DNA from: Euonymus europaeus
Lineage: Eukaryota > Streptophyta > Magnoliopsida > Celastrales > Celastraceae
Direction of reading: 5' to 3'
Assembly (NCBI GenBank): GCA_963580455.1
Contig: OY756958.1
Span: 4,724,501 to 4,788,500 of the forward strand
DNA length: 64,000 bases
The notes under the pieces were generated by a model. The model was not told where the DNA came from. It saw only the letters and a program-made list of their open reading frames with translations, and made no database searches. The position numbers and the translations under genes are program-made. Shown here one piece after another: positions 25,142-35,779 of this stretch (positions are counted from its first letter, which is position 1; every line of letters starts with the position of its first letter).

Positions 25142-26597
25142 TTAACATCTTAGAGAAAATTGGCGATCATAGATTTTCTTTAGTATTGGTCTCCCAACGT
25201 CAGAAAAGCTCCTCAAAACCACTTTATCACCAATACCAACATAACCTTTTGAAGGAGAAATCCCAACAAGCTTGGAGCAAATTTTACCTATAATACCTTC
25301 TGAATTATTCTCATCTTCATCAATATCCAATAGCCGACCTGATTCCTGAATCGGATGGCAATTCCATTTATGTTCATCTTCTAATTCCTCCAAGGCTCCT
25401 TGAGAGTAGTTGTACATGACTTCATACTTGTTTTGGTCATTTGGAGCTAATTCATATGTAGAACTTGTGGAGGAATATGAGTCAAATGAAGAGACTCTCG
25501 ATGCTTCAGAGGACGCAGGAGATGTTGATGATGAAGATGAAGAGTTAGGAGAGGGAGTGAAATTTCCGAATCCTTGAATCTCTCTTGTTATTTTGAGTGC
25601 TTTCAATCTTGCTTCTTTGAGTTCCTCTCCTCCTCTTAAAAGTTCAAGTATGTTTTCTGCTCTCTTTTCCATGTTGGCACCCCAATTGAACCTAAACATA
25701 CAAGAATTGATCAACTTATACATACATATATGTGTGTATATATATAGTGAGTCTCATGCGTACATCACTGTTTCACACAAATCAATACCAACACATAAAT
25801 CAAGAACCGAACCGCACTGTGAGGCTCTCTATGTTTCAGCTGTTGATGCAATACCCGTATGTAAGAATTGTCATGTGTGTGTATATATATATATATATTA
25901 TTGTTTCTATATATCACAATTAATTTGAATTACATACCCTTTATCATCTATATGTTTGAATGCTCCAAGATCTTGAATGATATCGAAATCACGTTGGAAT
26001 TCCTCTGCAAATTCTATAGGGCCATGTGTTAGCAAGAACTCCAGGAGTACCAATGATTTGTACAATTCCCTCCAATGCTCCCAATTTATGCCCTCGAGCC
26101 TGTATCAAATTTTTGAGTTCTAATTAATTAAGCAAAACATAACAAGATTTGGGTTCTACAATTTCTCCTCATGAACAAAATGGTGGTTCTTGAAAGACGT
26201 GATCGAAAATGCATATAGTTTTATTATTACAGAAAGCCTATTTGTAGGATTTGAACCCGTGACGCCTATGAAGAAATAAAACAGCAAAAATCAACTTTAC
26301 CTATTGTGAAGAACATCAGAAACTCTCCAAAAGTCCTCAATGTCAAAGGATGCTTCAGCAATTGTGCTCATTGTTTTGGTATTAGGACTCCCTGGGTCAT
26401 TATTTGTTGCTTCCTTAGCCAACCTTCATATATATATAAAACACAAAATGTGTTAGCATAATGTATAGACAATGTGCTTTATTATATTCTAAGTAACAAG
26501 AGTGGTTGGTTTACAGTTCAGCTTGGGTAACATCAGATAAGGCAAGCCTAGCAGTTCTGTACTTGTCATGGAGAAAAGAGCTGGCTTGCTTCTTCAT
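25142..26597 (-). CDS. ENTH-domain (epsin-like) protein, four exons
   Basis: ENTH proteins bind phosphoinositides and act in clathrin-linked vesicle formation. Exons 26597-26515, 26423-26301, 26099-25938 and 25691-25142 join in phase to 305 codons plus a stop. The ENTH/VHS-type helical bundle fills about residues 1-155: MKKQASSFLHDKYRTARLAL, LAKEATNNDPGSPN, FDIEDFWRVSDVLHNRL, INWEHWRELYKSLVLLEFLL, FQRDFDIIQDLGAF and NWGANMEKRAENILELL. The C-terminal half is Ser-rich and acidic, without obvious DPW or NPF motifs, and ends in a conserved-looking SFSDVGRPILKKIYDRQF. A fragment resembling a SINE box B (GTCACGGGTTCAAATCC on the minus strand) lies in intron 2 near 26250. The gene seems intact. The Arabidopsis counterpart is probably At3g23350. 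Confidence 0.92.
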
Positions 26598-27244
26598 CTG
26601 GTTTAACAGAGAAATTCCCATGTCAAATTGAAGAAGAAAAAAACAATACTTTCAAATAAGTTTCACAACAATTAATATATACTTCCAAATTAATTCTTTT
26701 AAATTAAAGGACTCATCTATAAGTCAAATAATAAATCTTTCACAAAAATCATCATCTTCCAACACTTGTGAGGTGTATATTAATTAGAGGAGCAATGTTT
26801 ATTTGGGTGTGCGTGCTTTTAGGACTAGGTGTTTGAAGAGATTTACTCCATTAAAAATATATTTGACTTAGTAGTGTAGATTAATTTCAATTTTTTCCCT
26901 TTGTGTAAATACTTCTCCATTAATTTGTGCCTGAAATAGAAATATTTCATGGCATGAAAGTTAGGCCATTAGAAGAATTTGTGTGTTGGTGCTTGGAGGA
27001 GATCTATATTAATTTTTAACTCGAAAATCATCACTAAAGTATTAATTCTAATTACCAAAGTTCAACTACAAGAATTAAACATCGATGAAAATTAGGTGAA
27101 TTAGTATGATATGGGCTCCTAATACTAAGGGAAGGAAGTCACATTCAACGTAAAAGGGTTCCAAATTATCAATGTTCAAATTTTATTAGGATTAAAGTTT
27201 AGGGTTTTATGAGTCGCCTTGCGCTATTAGGAACAAGTTGTCTC
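26598..27244. other. upstream region of the ENTH gene
   Basis: AT-rich promoter and intergenic sequence. No coding sequence or repeat recognised. Confidence 0.35.
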
Positions 27245-28704
27245 AATAATTTGAATTTATGAGTTTAAAAAATGTAGAAACTATTAAGTTGGAAGGATAT
27301 CAGAATTATAATTCATTGCTTAAATTTTTCGCATAACCTTAAGTAGGCTAATGCTAAGCTCCATTTGAGATTGTAATTTCCTTTTTTGAGCAATCGTTAG
27401 TCAAATTATACAAAAAAAGCGTGGCAACATCCTCGCTACAAAGACAATATACTATGCTTCAAGACGATGAACTAGTTGTTCCCCTCCACTTTTATGGTGT
27501 GTTTGAGAAGTGAATAATAAATAGGGGCGTAATGTATTATTAGAGTAATTATTATTTACATATTCCCATGAGTAACTATTATACTCAAATATGAAGAAAA
27601 TAACCCGAGTAAATAATATATATGTCTACCAAACATAAATATTTATTTATCCATGTATTTTTAATTACATTTGTAATCATTACACCCCTATCAAACACAA
27701 ATGATGATTAGGGAGCTATCTCTATATCAAGTCCTCCTCTTTTCTCAATGCCCTTTGTTGTTTTTGGGGCTGATTTTGTGCCATACGAACCACCCTGAGC
27801 ATTATTTTCTGAAGCCCAACTCGGACATCCACAATGACACATCATTGATAAAATAACTCCACTTATAAAAAAAATTAAAAAAAGAGGATGATGAAATATT
27901 GTTTTCGCATAGGAGTTTGAGTATCGAGATTCAGCAACCCATTCATTCATGTTTGACAACAGAGATGATGATTTCTTGGATAAAGAGCGATTGCAAATTT
28001 TTTTCTATTTTTTTTATTTCCCTTCACTAGGTATGTGTTTGTTTAGTCTATGCACAAGATTGATGAAACCATGGCTTAATTCATCAACTATTGTGGATGA
28101 TAAAAATGGGTTATGCTTAGTTAGCATGACGTGTGGTTTAAGAGTGTTTATGGCAAGCGTTTTGGGGAGCAACTAGAGGATTATCTCTACCCAGGACAGA
28201 AGCCTCAACCCAATCCAAGGGTAAGGGAAAGGTTTCAACTCAAGGGTAAAGGAAATGTCACCTTAACGACTGCAATGATTGAAGGTTAAAGGGTATAACC
28301 CCTCCCAAAGATTAATATATAATCCTAATCATCAAAAGAGTTACGACCCATCTCTATATAAGGAGGATTACAAGTTGATCATCGGACACAAGTTAGTTCT
28401 CACTCTCTAACGTACACTTTGTAAAATTTCACCATCTACTTGAATAAAAGGTTAGCTATCTGTGGACGTAGTCAATTTGCTGAACCATGTGAACACTGGT
28501 ATTCTTATTTTTATTAAATTACATTTGGTGCAAAAAATTTGATCAAAGACTATATATGCAGTTCTTTAGGGAAATTAGCAACACAAGCTCATCCTGTATG
28601 TGTTGTGGGATGGATCAATGGATATAATCATTCTCTAAAGTCAATATACTTGAAATTTCATTGGTCTAAGAAAGTGTGTATGTGAAGGGGAATATTGAAC
28701 CATC
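27245..28704. repeat. tandem duplication, unit 1 (LTR-retrotransposon-derived)
   Basis: The unit starts AATAATTTGAATTTATGAG and ends GGGGAATATTGAACCATC, and the next unit follows without a gap. It holds a short inverted-repeat element at about 27495-27702. Next is an LTR-like segment at about 28180-28550 with TATATAAGGAGGATTACA (TATA box), the leader TAGTTCTCACTCTCTAA, GAATAAAAGG, the GTGGACGTAG...TTGCTGAACCA block and TTACATTTGGTGC, a pattern of plant gypsy-type LTR 3' ends and the following primer-binding region. A minus-strand frame at 27708-27959 (83 codons) has a hydrophobic stretch but is not recognised. Confidence 0.7.
27495..27702. mobile_element. small inverted-repeat element (MITE-like)
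   Basis: Left end TGGTGTGTTTGAGAAGTG with GCGTAATGTATTA; right end, read inverted, TTTGTGTTTGATAGGGGTGTAATG. AT-rich centre about 200 bp long. Duplicated with the host unit at about 28949-29170. Confidence 0.5.
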
Positions 28705-30019
28705 AATAATTTGAATTTATGCGTTTAAAAAATGTAGAAACTATTAAGTAGGAAGGAAATCATAATTATAATTAATTGCTTAAATTTTTCACATAACCTT
28801 AAGTAGGCTAATGTGAAATTTGAGATTGTAGATTTTCCTTTTTGAGCAATCGTTAGTCAAATTATATGGAAAAAGTAAGGCAACGTCCTTGCTACAGAGA
28901 CAATATACCTTGCTTCAAGACGATGCACTGGTTGTTCCCCTTCACTTTTATAGTGTGTTTGATAAGTGAGTAATAAATAGGAGTGTAATGTATTACTATG
29001 GTAATTATTATTTACATCTTCTCATGGGTAACCATTACACCCAAAATATGAAGAAAATTATCTAAAAAAATTATCCGGGTAAATAATATATATGTCTACC
29101 AAACATAAGTATTTGTTTATCCATGTATTTCTAATTACCTTTGTAATCATTACACGCCTATCAAACACAAATGATGATTAGGCACCTATCTCTATATCAA
29201 GTCCTTCACTTTTCTTGATGTCCTTATTGTTTTTGGGGCTGATTTTGTGCCATCATACGAACCACCCTGAGCATTCTTTTCTGAAGCCCAACTCGAACAT
29301 CCAAAATGGCACATCATTAATAAAATGACTCTACTTATAAAAAAAATAGAGGATGAGGAAGCATTGTCCTTGTCTGTGTTTGTTTAGTCTATGCACAAGA
29401 TTGATGCAACCATGGCTTAATTCATCAACTATTGTGAATGATAAAAATGGTTCATGCTTAGTTAACATGATATGTGGTTTAAGAATGTTTATGGTAAGTG
29501 TCCTGGGAAGCAGGTAGAGGATTATCTTTGCCCAGGGCAGAAGTCTCAATCCAAACCAGGGGTAAGGAAAATGTCACCTTAACGGCTGCAACGACTGAAG
29601 GTTAAAGGGTATAATCCCTCCCAGAGATTAATAGATAATCTTAATTGTCAAAGGAGGTACAATCCATCTCTGTATAAGGAGGATTACAGGCTGATCATTG
29701 GACACAAGCTAGTTCTCACACTCTAACAATTTGTAAAATTTCACCATCCATTTGAATGAAAGCTCAAATATCTGTTGTGGACGTAGGCAATTTGTCGAAT
29801 CATATAAATACTGGTATTCTTATTTTTGTTAAATTACGTTTGGTGTAGAAAATTGCATCGACAACTATATATGCAATTATTTAGAGAAATTAGCAACACA
29901 AGCTCATCTTGTATGTGTGGTGGGATGGATCAATGGATATAATCATTTTCTAAAGTCAATATAGTTGAAATTTCATTGGTCTATGAAAGTGTGTATGTGA
30001 AGGGGAATACTGAACCATC
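28705..30019. repeat. tandem duplication, unit 2
   Basis: Direct, head-to-tail copy of unit 1 from AATAATTTGAATTTATGCG to GGGAATACTGAACCATC. It is about 145 bp shorter, with many small differences and indels; one region lost corresponds to about 27870-28030 of unit 1. It keeps the inner inverted-repeat element (about 28949-29170), the TATA-like TGTATAAGGAGGATTACA and the GTGGACGTAGGCAATTTG block. The 83-codon frame of unit 1 is disrupted here, which argues against it being a real gene. Confidence 0.75.
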
Positions 30020-30251
30020 AAGATTGCAGGACTCGACATATATATAAGAGTGCGGGGCTAGAACAAATGTGATGGGCATGACCTATCGATCGATCCTCCA
30101 AAGTAAATAGCCACCTAGTATCGATTCCCCTGTGGAGAAAATTGGTAATCTAATCTAGAACATCCACTTCTTATCGTTTTCTCTAGCTTTCAATTTTAAC
30201 TTTGCACTTGAGTCAAGTTTTTTCCAATTTTCATGTGTTGCACAGGTTAGT

Positions 30252-30263
30252 AACCTTGTTGAC
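30252..30263. repeat. LINE target-site duplication, left copy
   Basis: AACCTTGTTGAC, identical to 32661-32672 immediately after the A-rich tail. Confidence 0.85.
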
Positions 30264-32660
30264 AGCTGAAAATTTTCATTATCTTAAATGTCTCCGCCAA
30301 GGTCAACGGAGGTATATGACTCTTAAACTAGATATGAGCAAAGCATATGATAGAGTTGAATGGAGCCTCTTATTTTTCATGATGCAAAATCTGGGTTTCA
30401 ATTCTCATTCGATTTCTCTGATTCGTACATGTGTCTTCGGTGACATTTTCAATCATAATTAATCGGAAGATCCGGGGATTTATTCAGCCTTCTAGAGGTA
30501 TTCGTCAAGGTGACCCTCTTTCCCCATTTCTTTTTCTCTTTTGTATTGGAGGCCTATCTTATTTTATTCAGCAGAATATTTGATCCGTGTCTCTGCATGG
30601 TATAAATAGTAGTAGGCGGGATCCGATAATATCTCATCTTTTGTTTGAAAGCATTATTTTTTGTAGAGCGGATTTAGTTGAGGGTTTTAATCTGCTGAAT
30701 ATTCTCCATCAATATGAAAAGCTCTCTGGCCAATTTTTAAATGTGGAGAAATCATCTGTTCTATTTAGCTCTAATGTAGAAGAGGCTCTTCAGGTCTCCT
30801 TGAAGAATCTATAGGGAATGCCAGATTTTCGGGCAGACTCAAAATACCTTGGGCTTCCCACTATGATCTCTCGCTGCAAAAGGGAAGTGTTTAGTTACCT
30901 CAAATAGAGGATATGGGGAAAAATGCAAGGTTTAAGAAAGACTATTGTCTCAAGCTGGGAGAGTTATTTTGATTAAATCAGTTATCCAAGCTATTCCCAC
31001 TTCACGATGAGTATATTCAGATTTCCAAAATTTCTTTGTGAAGAGAATAACAGGTTAGCAATGGAATTTTTATGGAGTGGCATGAATGTAAGGAGAAAGA
31101 TGCACTAGATTAATTGGGGGGAACGTTTGTAGTCTTTTGTCAAAAAGAGGCCTCGGTGTTAGAGATATGGGCTGGATATTATTGACTGGAGGGTCTTCAC
31201 TTTGCAGTTGTGTCATGAAGGTGAGATATTATCCTGATGGTTCCTTCCTCTCCGCTTCCAGAGGGTCGAATCCCTCATATGTGTGGTCTAGTTTACTATC
31301 TGGTCGTGAACTACTTAAAGTGGGAACTCGATGGAGGGTTGGAAATGTTAATTCTATCGATGTCTGGAATGATCCTTGGTTTCCTAATATTCCTACAGGA
31401 ATTCCCACTTCCTCCGGTCCAAATTGGAATGTTGATCGGAAGGTATCCAACTTGATTCTTACTAATCCAGTATCATGGAATGTTCCTTTGCTCGCTTTTT
31501 CTTTTAATGTGCCAACAGTGGCTGCCATCTAATCCATTCCTCTTTCGGTACGTTGCATAAAAGACTCATACATGTGGCTCCACAATCAAGATGGGATCTT
31601 TTCAATAAGCTCAGCCTATAAAATAGCTATCTTCTTACATAATAATGATGAAGATCTCCTTGCCAGTTGTCCGAATATTCCTTGGCCGAAAGTGAACCAA
31701 CTATCCCTCCCTTATTGAGTCCTCAATTTTAATTAGCGAATGGGCCACAATGTTCTTGCTACGAGAGATAATCTGTTGAGAAGAGGAATGGAGGTGGAGA
31801 GTCTTTGCCCTTGTTGCAATCTTGAAGATGAATCTGCTTTCCATTTATTTTGGAATGGCCCTTGGTCTCAGCCGATATGGAGGTCAAGAAATGGCCTAAT
31901 TATGACTAGAGTGGGGTATCCTCAATCTTTTTTCTTGGTTTGTGCAGCTCACGTCTTCATTATCAAAAACTGAATTGGAGGACATTTTCAGCTTAATGTA
32001 TTTCATGTGGATAGCTAGGAACAAGATGGTCCATGCTGAACCAACCTTGTCTATTTCGGATATTCTCTTTAAAGTTGAATCTCTGAAGTTAGCCTTTAGG
32101 TCCACCACTGCGTCTCCAAGGGTGGTGCGGCCAAGTATTGGTAAGTGGATCCACCCCCTTCGGGTAAGTTTAAAATTAATGTGGATACCGCATGGTCTCA
32201 ATTTTCAATCACTACTGGGGTTGGGGTTTTTATTAGAGACTCTGATGGGCTGATTATTGCCTCAAATTTCAAGTGTATATCTCCTGCTGGTGGAGTTCTT
32301 TATGCATAGGCGACAACTCTTATCTTTGGTATTGAGCTAGGCAGATCCTTCATATTTTAGATTTCACACTTGAAGGAGACTCTTTGGCAATTATTTTAGA
32401 TTTCAAGTCTAAGAAAGTGGTCTCCGCTCCCTATGGTCTCGCTGTTGAATAGGCTCTTTCTCTTGCTCATGGCCTTCGATCGAAGTAGTGCATACTCCTC
32501 GTGTCAATAATCAACTAGTGGATTCCTTGGCCAGTTTAGAGATGAATTGTTCCTCTTCTTCTTTATTGTTAAGTGTTGTTCCTGATGTTTATATGACAAT
32601 TGCCAACTCTGATGCTCATTCATGAAATGTCTTTTCCTCAAAAACAAAAACAAAACAAAA
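30264..32660 (+). mobile_element. 5'-truncated LINE (L1-type non-LTR retrotransposon)
   Basis: Coding remnants in order: reverse transcriptase starting mid-domain (LKLDMSKAYDRVEWS near 30320, IRQGDPLSPFLFLFCIGG near 30508, then HLLFESIIFCRADL near 30640), zinc-binding RVT region (RDNLLRRGMEVESLCPCCNL near 31770) and RNase H-like remnants to about 32540. Several frames and stops break the ORF. The catalytic FADD motif is missing: LLF is followed directly by ESIIFC, so the two aspartates are lost. The 3' end is an A-rich tail (32639-32660). AACCTTGTTGAC flanks both ends (30252-30263 and 32661-32672) as a 12-bp target-site duplication, showing that the 5' truncation happened at insertion. Not autonomous. 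Confidence 0.9.
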
Positions 32661-32672
32661 AACCTTGTTGAC
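32661..32672. repeat. LINE target-site duplication, right copy
   Basis: AACCTTGTTGAC, identical to 30252-30263. Follows the tail of repeated AAAAC/AAAA units. Confidence 0.85.
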
Positions 32673-33030
32673 GACATCATTTATTTTTGAATCTCACATC
32701 TATTACACAGAAACTGATCCTATATACTTATCTACATCAACAAAATACCTCTCCCAATACGGTCATATTAGCAAAACATAAATCCCTATACATTTTTTCT
32801 CTCTCTATTTTAGTCGAGCCAACAACTTTCCTCTACTCCATATTGTGCACACTAAATTTATTACCAAAATTAATATAAGGTTCAATCTTTATTACAAAAA
32901 GTCAAGTTACATATTTATCCACATTAGCAAAATATGTCTCTCAATACACCCACAACAGCAAAATACATATTTCAATATAGTTTTGCTAGCCCATCAAAAT
33001 TACACCGCATTTTGTTCTTCGTCTTGCATA
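32673..33030 (+). repeat. dispersed repeat related to 9520-9855
   Basis: Shares ordered words with the copy in the PP2C pseudogene intron (CTCACATCTATTAC, ACTTATCTACATC, AAAAAGTCAAG, ACATATTTCAATATAG). No coding sequence. It lies directly downstream of the LINE insertion. Confidence 0.5.
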
Positions 33031-33268
33031 TTATAGAAAATAAGCCAAGTTTTTGTATAGTTTGCCTACAATATTGAAAATTATACTGTTATTTTTAGTA
33101 TATCATAAGAATTATACTGAAACAGTTTAGTATATTTTTTAGAGTTATAGTGTGACTTGTTGGTATATTATAAGAATTATGCTGAAAAAATCATGTTCTG
33201 AAATACATGTATAGTAGCAAATTCAGGAGAAATCTATACATTGTTCTTAAATATTGCATGCCTAAATA

Positions 33269-33299
<31 letters not shown>

Positions 33300-33547
33300 T
33301 TTCTCATGTCAAATTCAATCTTTGCAATAACAGCTTTTTAGTTTGATCATTGTCAAAATCAAAGAGGCACAACAAAAAAAAAAATTTAATAAAATATTCA
33401 TATATTTCATAAGCAAAGAGTAACGTCCCCTGAACTGCTAATATAAAATTTCACACTAAAGCAGGAAAATCCCCTTCATCCACATTTTTATACTACTTAA
33501 AACTAACATATTGAATTCCACAACTCATTGAAAGGGTAAGGACTAAG

Positions 33548-34092
33548 GGGTCATTTGGTATGTAGAATGGTTTAAATGAGAATGAGAATGAGAATGAGTG
33601 AGAATGAGATTTTTTATGCTCACGTTTGGTATGTATAAAAATTGGAAATGATGATGAAAATGAGAATGAAATATATGTTTTGTCCATTATTTTACCATTT
33701 CTAATTATGTATAATTAACAAATTAAAACAGCTAAATTAAACTACTTATATTAACAAATTAAAACATATATCAAATTATAATTATAATATATTAATGAGT
33801 TTATAACATATTAACTAATATATTAATTAAATTAAAATGTAACATATTAATTAAGTTAACATATATTATTTTATAACATATTAATTAATGAGGGGCAATA
33901 GAGTCTTTTAAGGTGTTGAATTATATGTAGAACAAGTTATTCTTGTAAATTTTGCATGGAATCAAAAAGAGGAGAGAGATTGTAGTGAGAATGGAATGGG
34001 CCCCCTCAAATTAGCAAACTAAACACATAAATGGAATAACTCATTCCTTTTTCTGTCTTTATTCCCTCTCTATTCTACATACCAAACATCAC
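33548..34092. mobile_element. MITE with matching terminal inverted repeats
   Basis: Left end GGGGTCATTTGGTATGTAGA at about 33547, followed by GAGAATGAGAATGAG repeats. Right end near 34072-34092 is the reverse complement with a perfect 15-bp core (TTTGGTATGTAGAAT against ATTCTACATACCAAA). The inner ends also mirror each other (AATGAGAATGA-type against TCATTCC/CATTCTC-type words). About 545 bp, AT-rich, non-coding. The superfamily is not certain because no clear target duplication is visible. Confidence 0.7.
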
Positions 34093-34509
34093 CATTGATT
34101 TACAACTTTCAATGATGTTCTTATTGATATACAAGATGATCTCGAGGGAGCCAATAATATAAAAATATCCTCATTGAAAGTGTCTAAAACACGATAATGA
34201 AAAAAATAATTAGTAAAATTTATTTAACATTTTGTCTATCATTTTTAAATTTCCAACTCATTGATAGGCTGAAGGATAATTTTGCTGGGAATAAAACGTT
34301 TTTATCTTGATATCTTTCCTCCAATTTAATTTCATTCACCAGGCCAATTTCTTTGTTATTGAAACGTACGTGTATTTATTGAACCACAAATAAGATCGAG
34401 ACAATAACTTATAGAAAAGAAAAAAACATAGAATCATATATTTATATATACACATTTAAATATAGAATTATAGGCTAGCAATACAAAAAATATATATATT
34501 TAATTATAT

Positions 34510-35200
34510 TAAATAATTCAATATTAGTGAACAAAAAGGATTTCATCCAAAAACATCTTGAGTCATTGGCATGACAAAAAATAATTTATATGTTGGCATT
34601 GGAAATAGTCATTAAGTTTTGAAATATTCTTATGATAAAATGATTTTGGATATCATCATTATTAATCACCATTTTGAAAAATATGATTCTTCAGAAAAGC
34701 CGTTATAACTTAAAGCACTCACGACAAAATTACAATTCATTGTTGAAATTATAGTTCTGTCGTAATCCGAAATATGCACGAAAAAGGCATTGACATAATA
34801 ATATGATAATTTAAAAACATACGACAACTTAAACAAAACGACATATAAACAAACGTGATTGGTACAGCTGCAATTGAAGTCATTTCAACTCCCGTTGATG
34901 CGAGCGAGGTCAAGGTTTCAATCCCCCTCCCACAAATTTACCCAAAAGTTATATGTAAAGCATCAACATTACATCCTAATTCAACTTTTTTTTTTCTCTT
35001 GAAAAGTAAATTCAACATACCAACTAGAACCCTAGAAGGCTAAAATCTAAAATGGTATACTTTTTGAGCCAGATAACTTCATACTCTCAAGTTCTTCAAG
35101 GGCAGGGATAGCTTCAAGGTCAAGTCCGGTGTTGTTGAGCCAGATTCGTCACCGTTATCTTCTGGGCTAGATGTACCCACATGGGGGTGATCTAATTGTT
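34510..35200. repeat. segmental duplication, source copy (zinc-finger 3' part and flank)
   Basis: Covers the last codons and downstream flank of the minus-strand zinc-finger gene. It aligns in direct orientation with 38010-38620 through many shared words: CCAAAAACATCTTGAGTCAT, GATAATTTAAA, CATACGACAACTTAAACAAA, AAGTCATTTCAACT, GATAGCTTCAAGGTCAAGTC and GATCTAATTGTTGAA. Confidence 0.75.
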
Positions 35201-35714
35201 GAATAAGTGGCTTGGTGCGTTCATCATCAGGCTCTTCCATCACTGGCATTGCATGTTGAGTCTGTAGCAGAGATGTTGGTTTTGGTAACTCCAATCCAAC
35301 TCCAAAGTTCCCATCTAACCTTGGAACTACTTGGCTTGGCCCAACACCAACCATACGTGGTGTGGTTCCTCCAACAGTCTGCTGTTGTGCTTGGTTCATC
35401 CATGGACCATAACCAGGTTGGCTAAGTGGAGGAGGCATTGGCATAAAAAGATTAGTCCGCTGGTAGGGGTGGAAAATATGGTGTCGTCTAGGAAAAGTTG
35501 GTCGCCGAGGCCTCATTATTTGATGATTCTCATCGTTCATATGCAATCCCAGGTGGTTTATTAAAGCTTGATTGTTAACAAAAGCCTGATCACAGTATCT
35601 GCAAGCAATTGTGAGTGGTTGCGGCCTCTGAAAACTAGCTTGGCTAGATCCATGAACACTGTTGTTATTCCTGATGAATAAGTTATGAGGATATCCAGCC
35701 ATGGCTAGCCACAA
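35079..35714 (-). CDS. single C2H2 zinc-finger protein with C-terminal EAR-like motif
   Basis: Likely plant transcriptional repressor in the nucleus. Intronless, 211 codons. One finger, C38-x2-C41-x12-H54-x3-H58, with NNQALINHLGLH in place of the usual QALGGH, so it belongs to the divergent plant Q-type fingers. The middle is Pro/Gln/Met-rich (FHPYQRTNLFMPMPPPLSQP). Residues 197-204 (DLTLKLSL) form an LxLxL EAR-type motif that in this class recruits TOPLESS corepressors. A second Met at residue 5 could be the start. A TATAAATA box (minus strand, 35773-35766) lies about 52 bp before the ATG. The 3' end and flank are duplicated near 38.0-38.6 kb. The exact subfamily is not recognised. Confidence 0.85.
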   Translation of the reverse strand: MWLAMAGYPHNLFIRNNNSVHGSSQASFQRPQPLTIACRYCDQAFVNNQALINHLGLHMNDENHQIMRPRRPTFPRRHHIFHPYQRTNLFMPMPPPLSQPGYGPWMNQAQQQTVGGTTPRMVGVGPSQVVPRLDGNFGVGLELPKPTSLLQTQHAMPVMEEPDDERTKPLIQQLDHPHVGTSSPEDNGDESGSTTPDLTLKLSLPLKNLRV

Positions 35715-35765
35715 ATCTAGAGAATTTGCTTGAAATGGTTATAAATCCTGGAGGGTATTAGGGTG

Positions 35766-35773
35766 TATTTATA
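35766..35773 (-). promoter_or_regulatory. TATA box of the zinc-finger gene
   Basis: TATAAATA on the minus strand about 52 bp upstream of the first ATG, which implies a short leader. Confidence 0.55.
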
Positions 35774-35779
35774 AGGGGT

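Noticed and set aside
27708..27959. 83-codon minus-strand frame in the tandem duplication
   Set aside because: The second copy of the duplication disrupts it, and it has no known domain.
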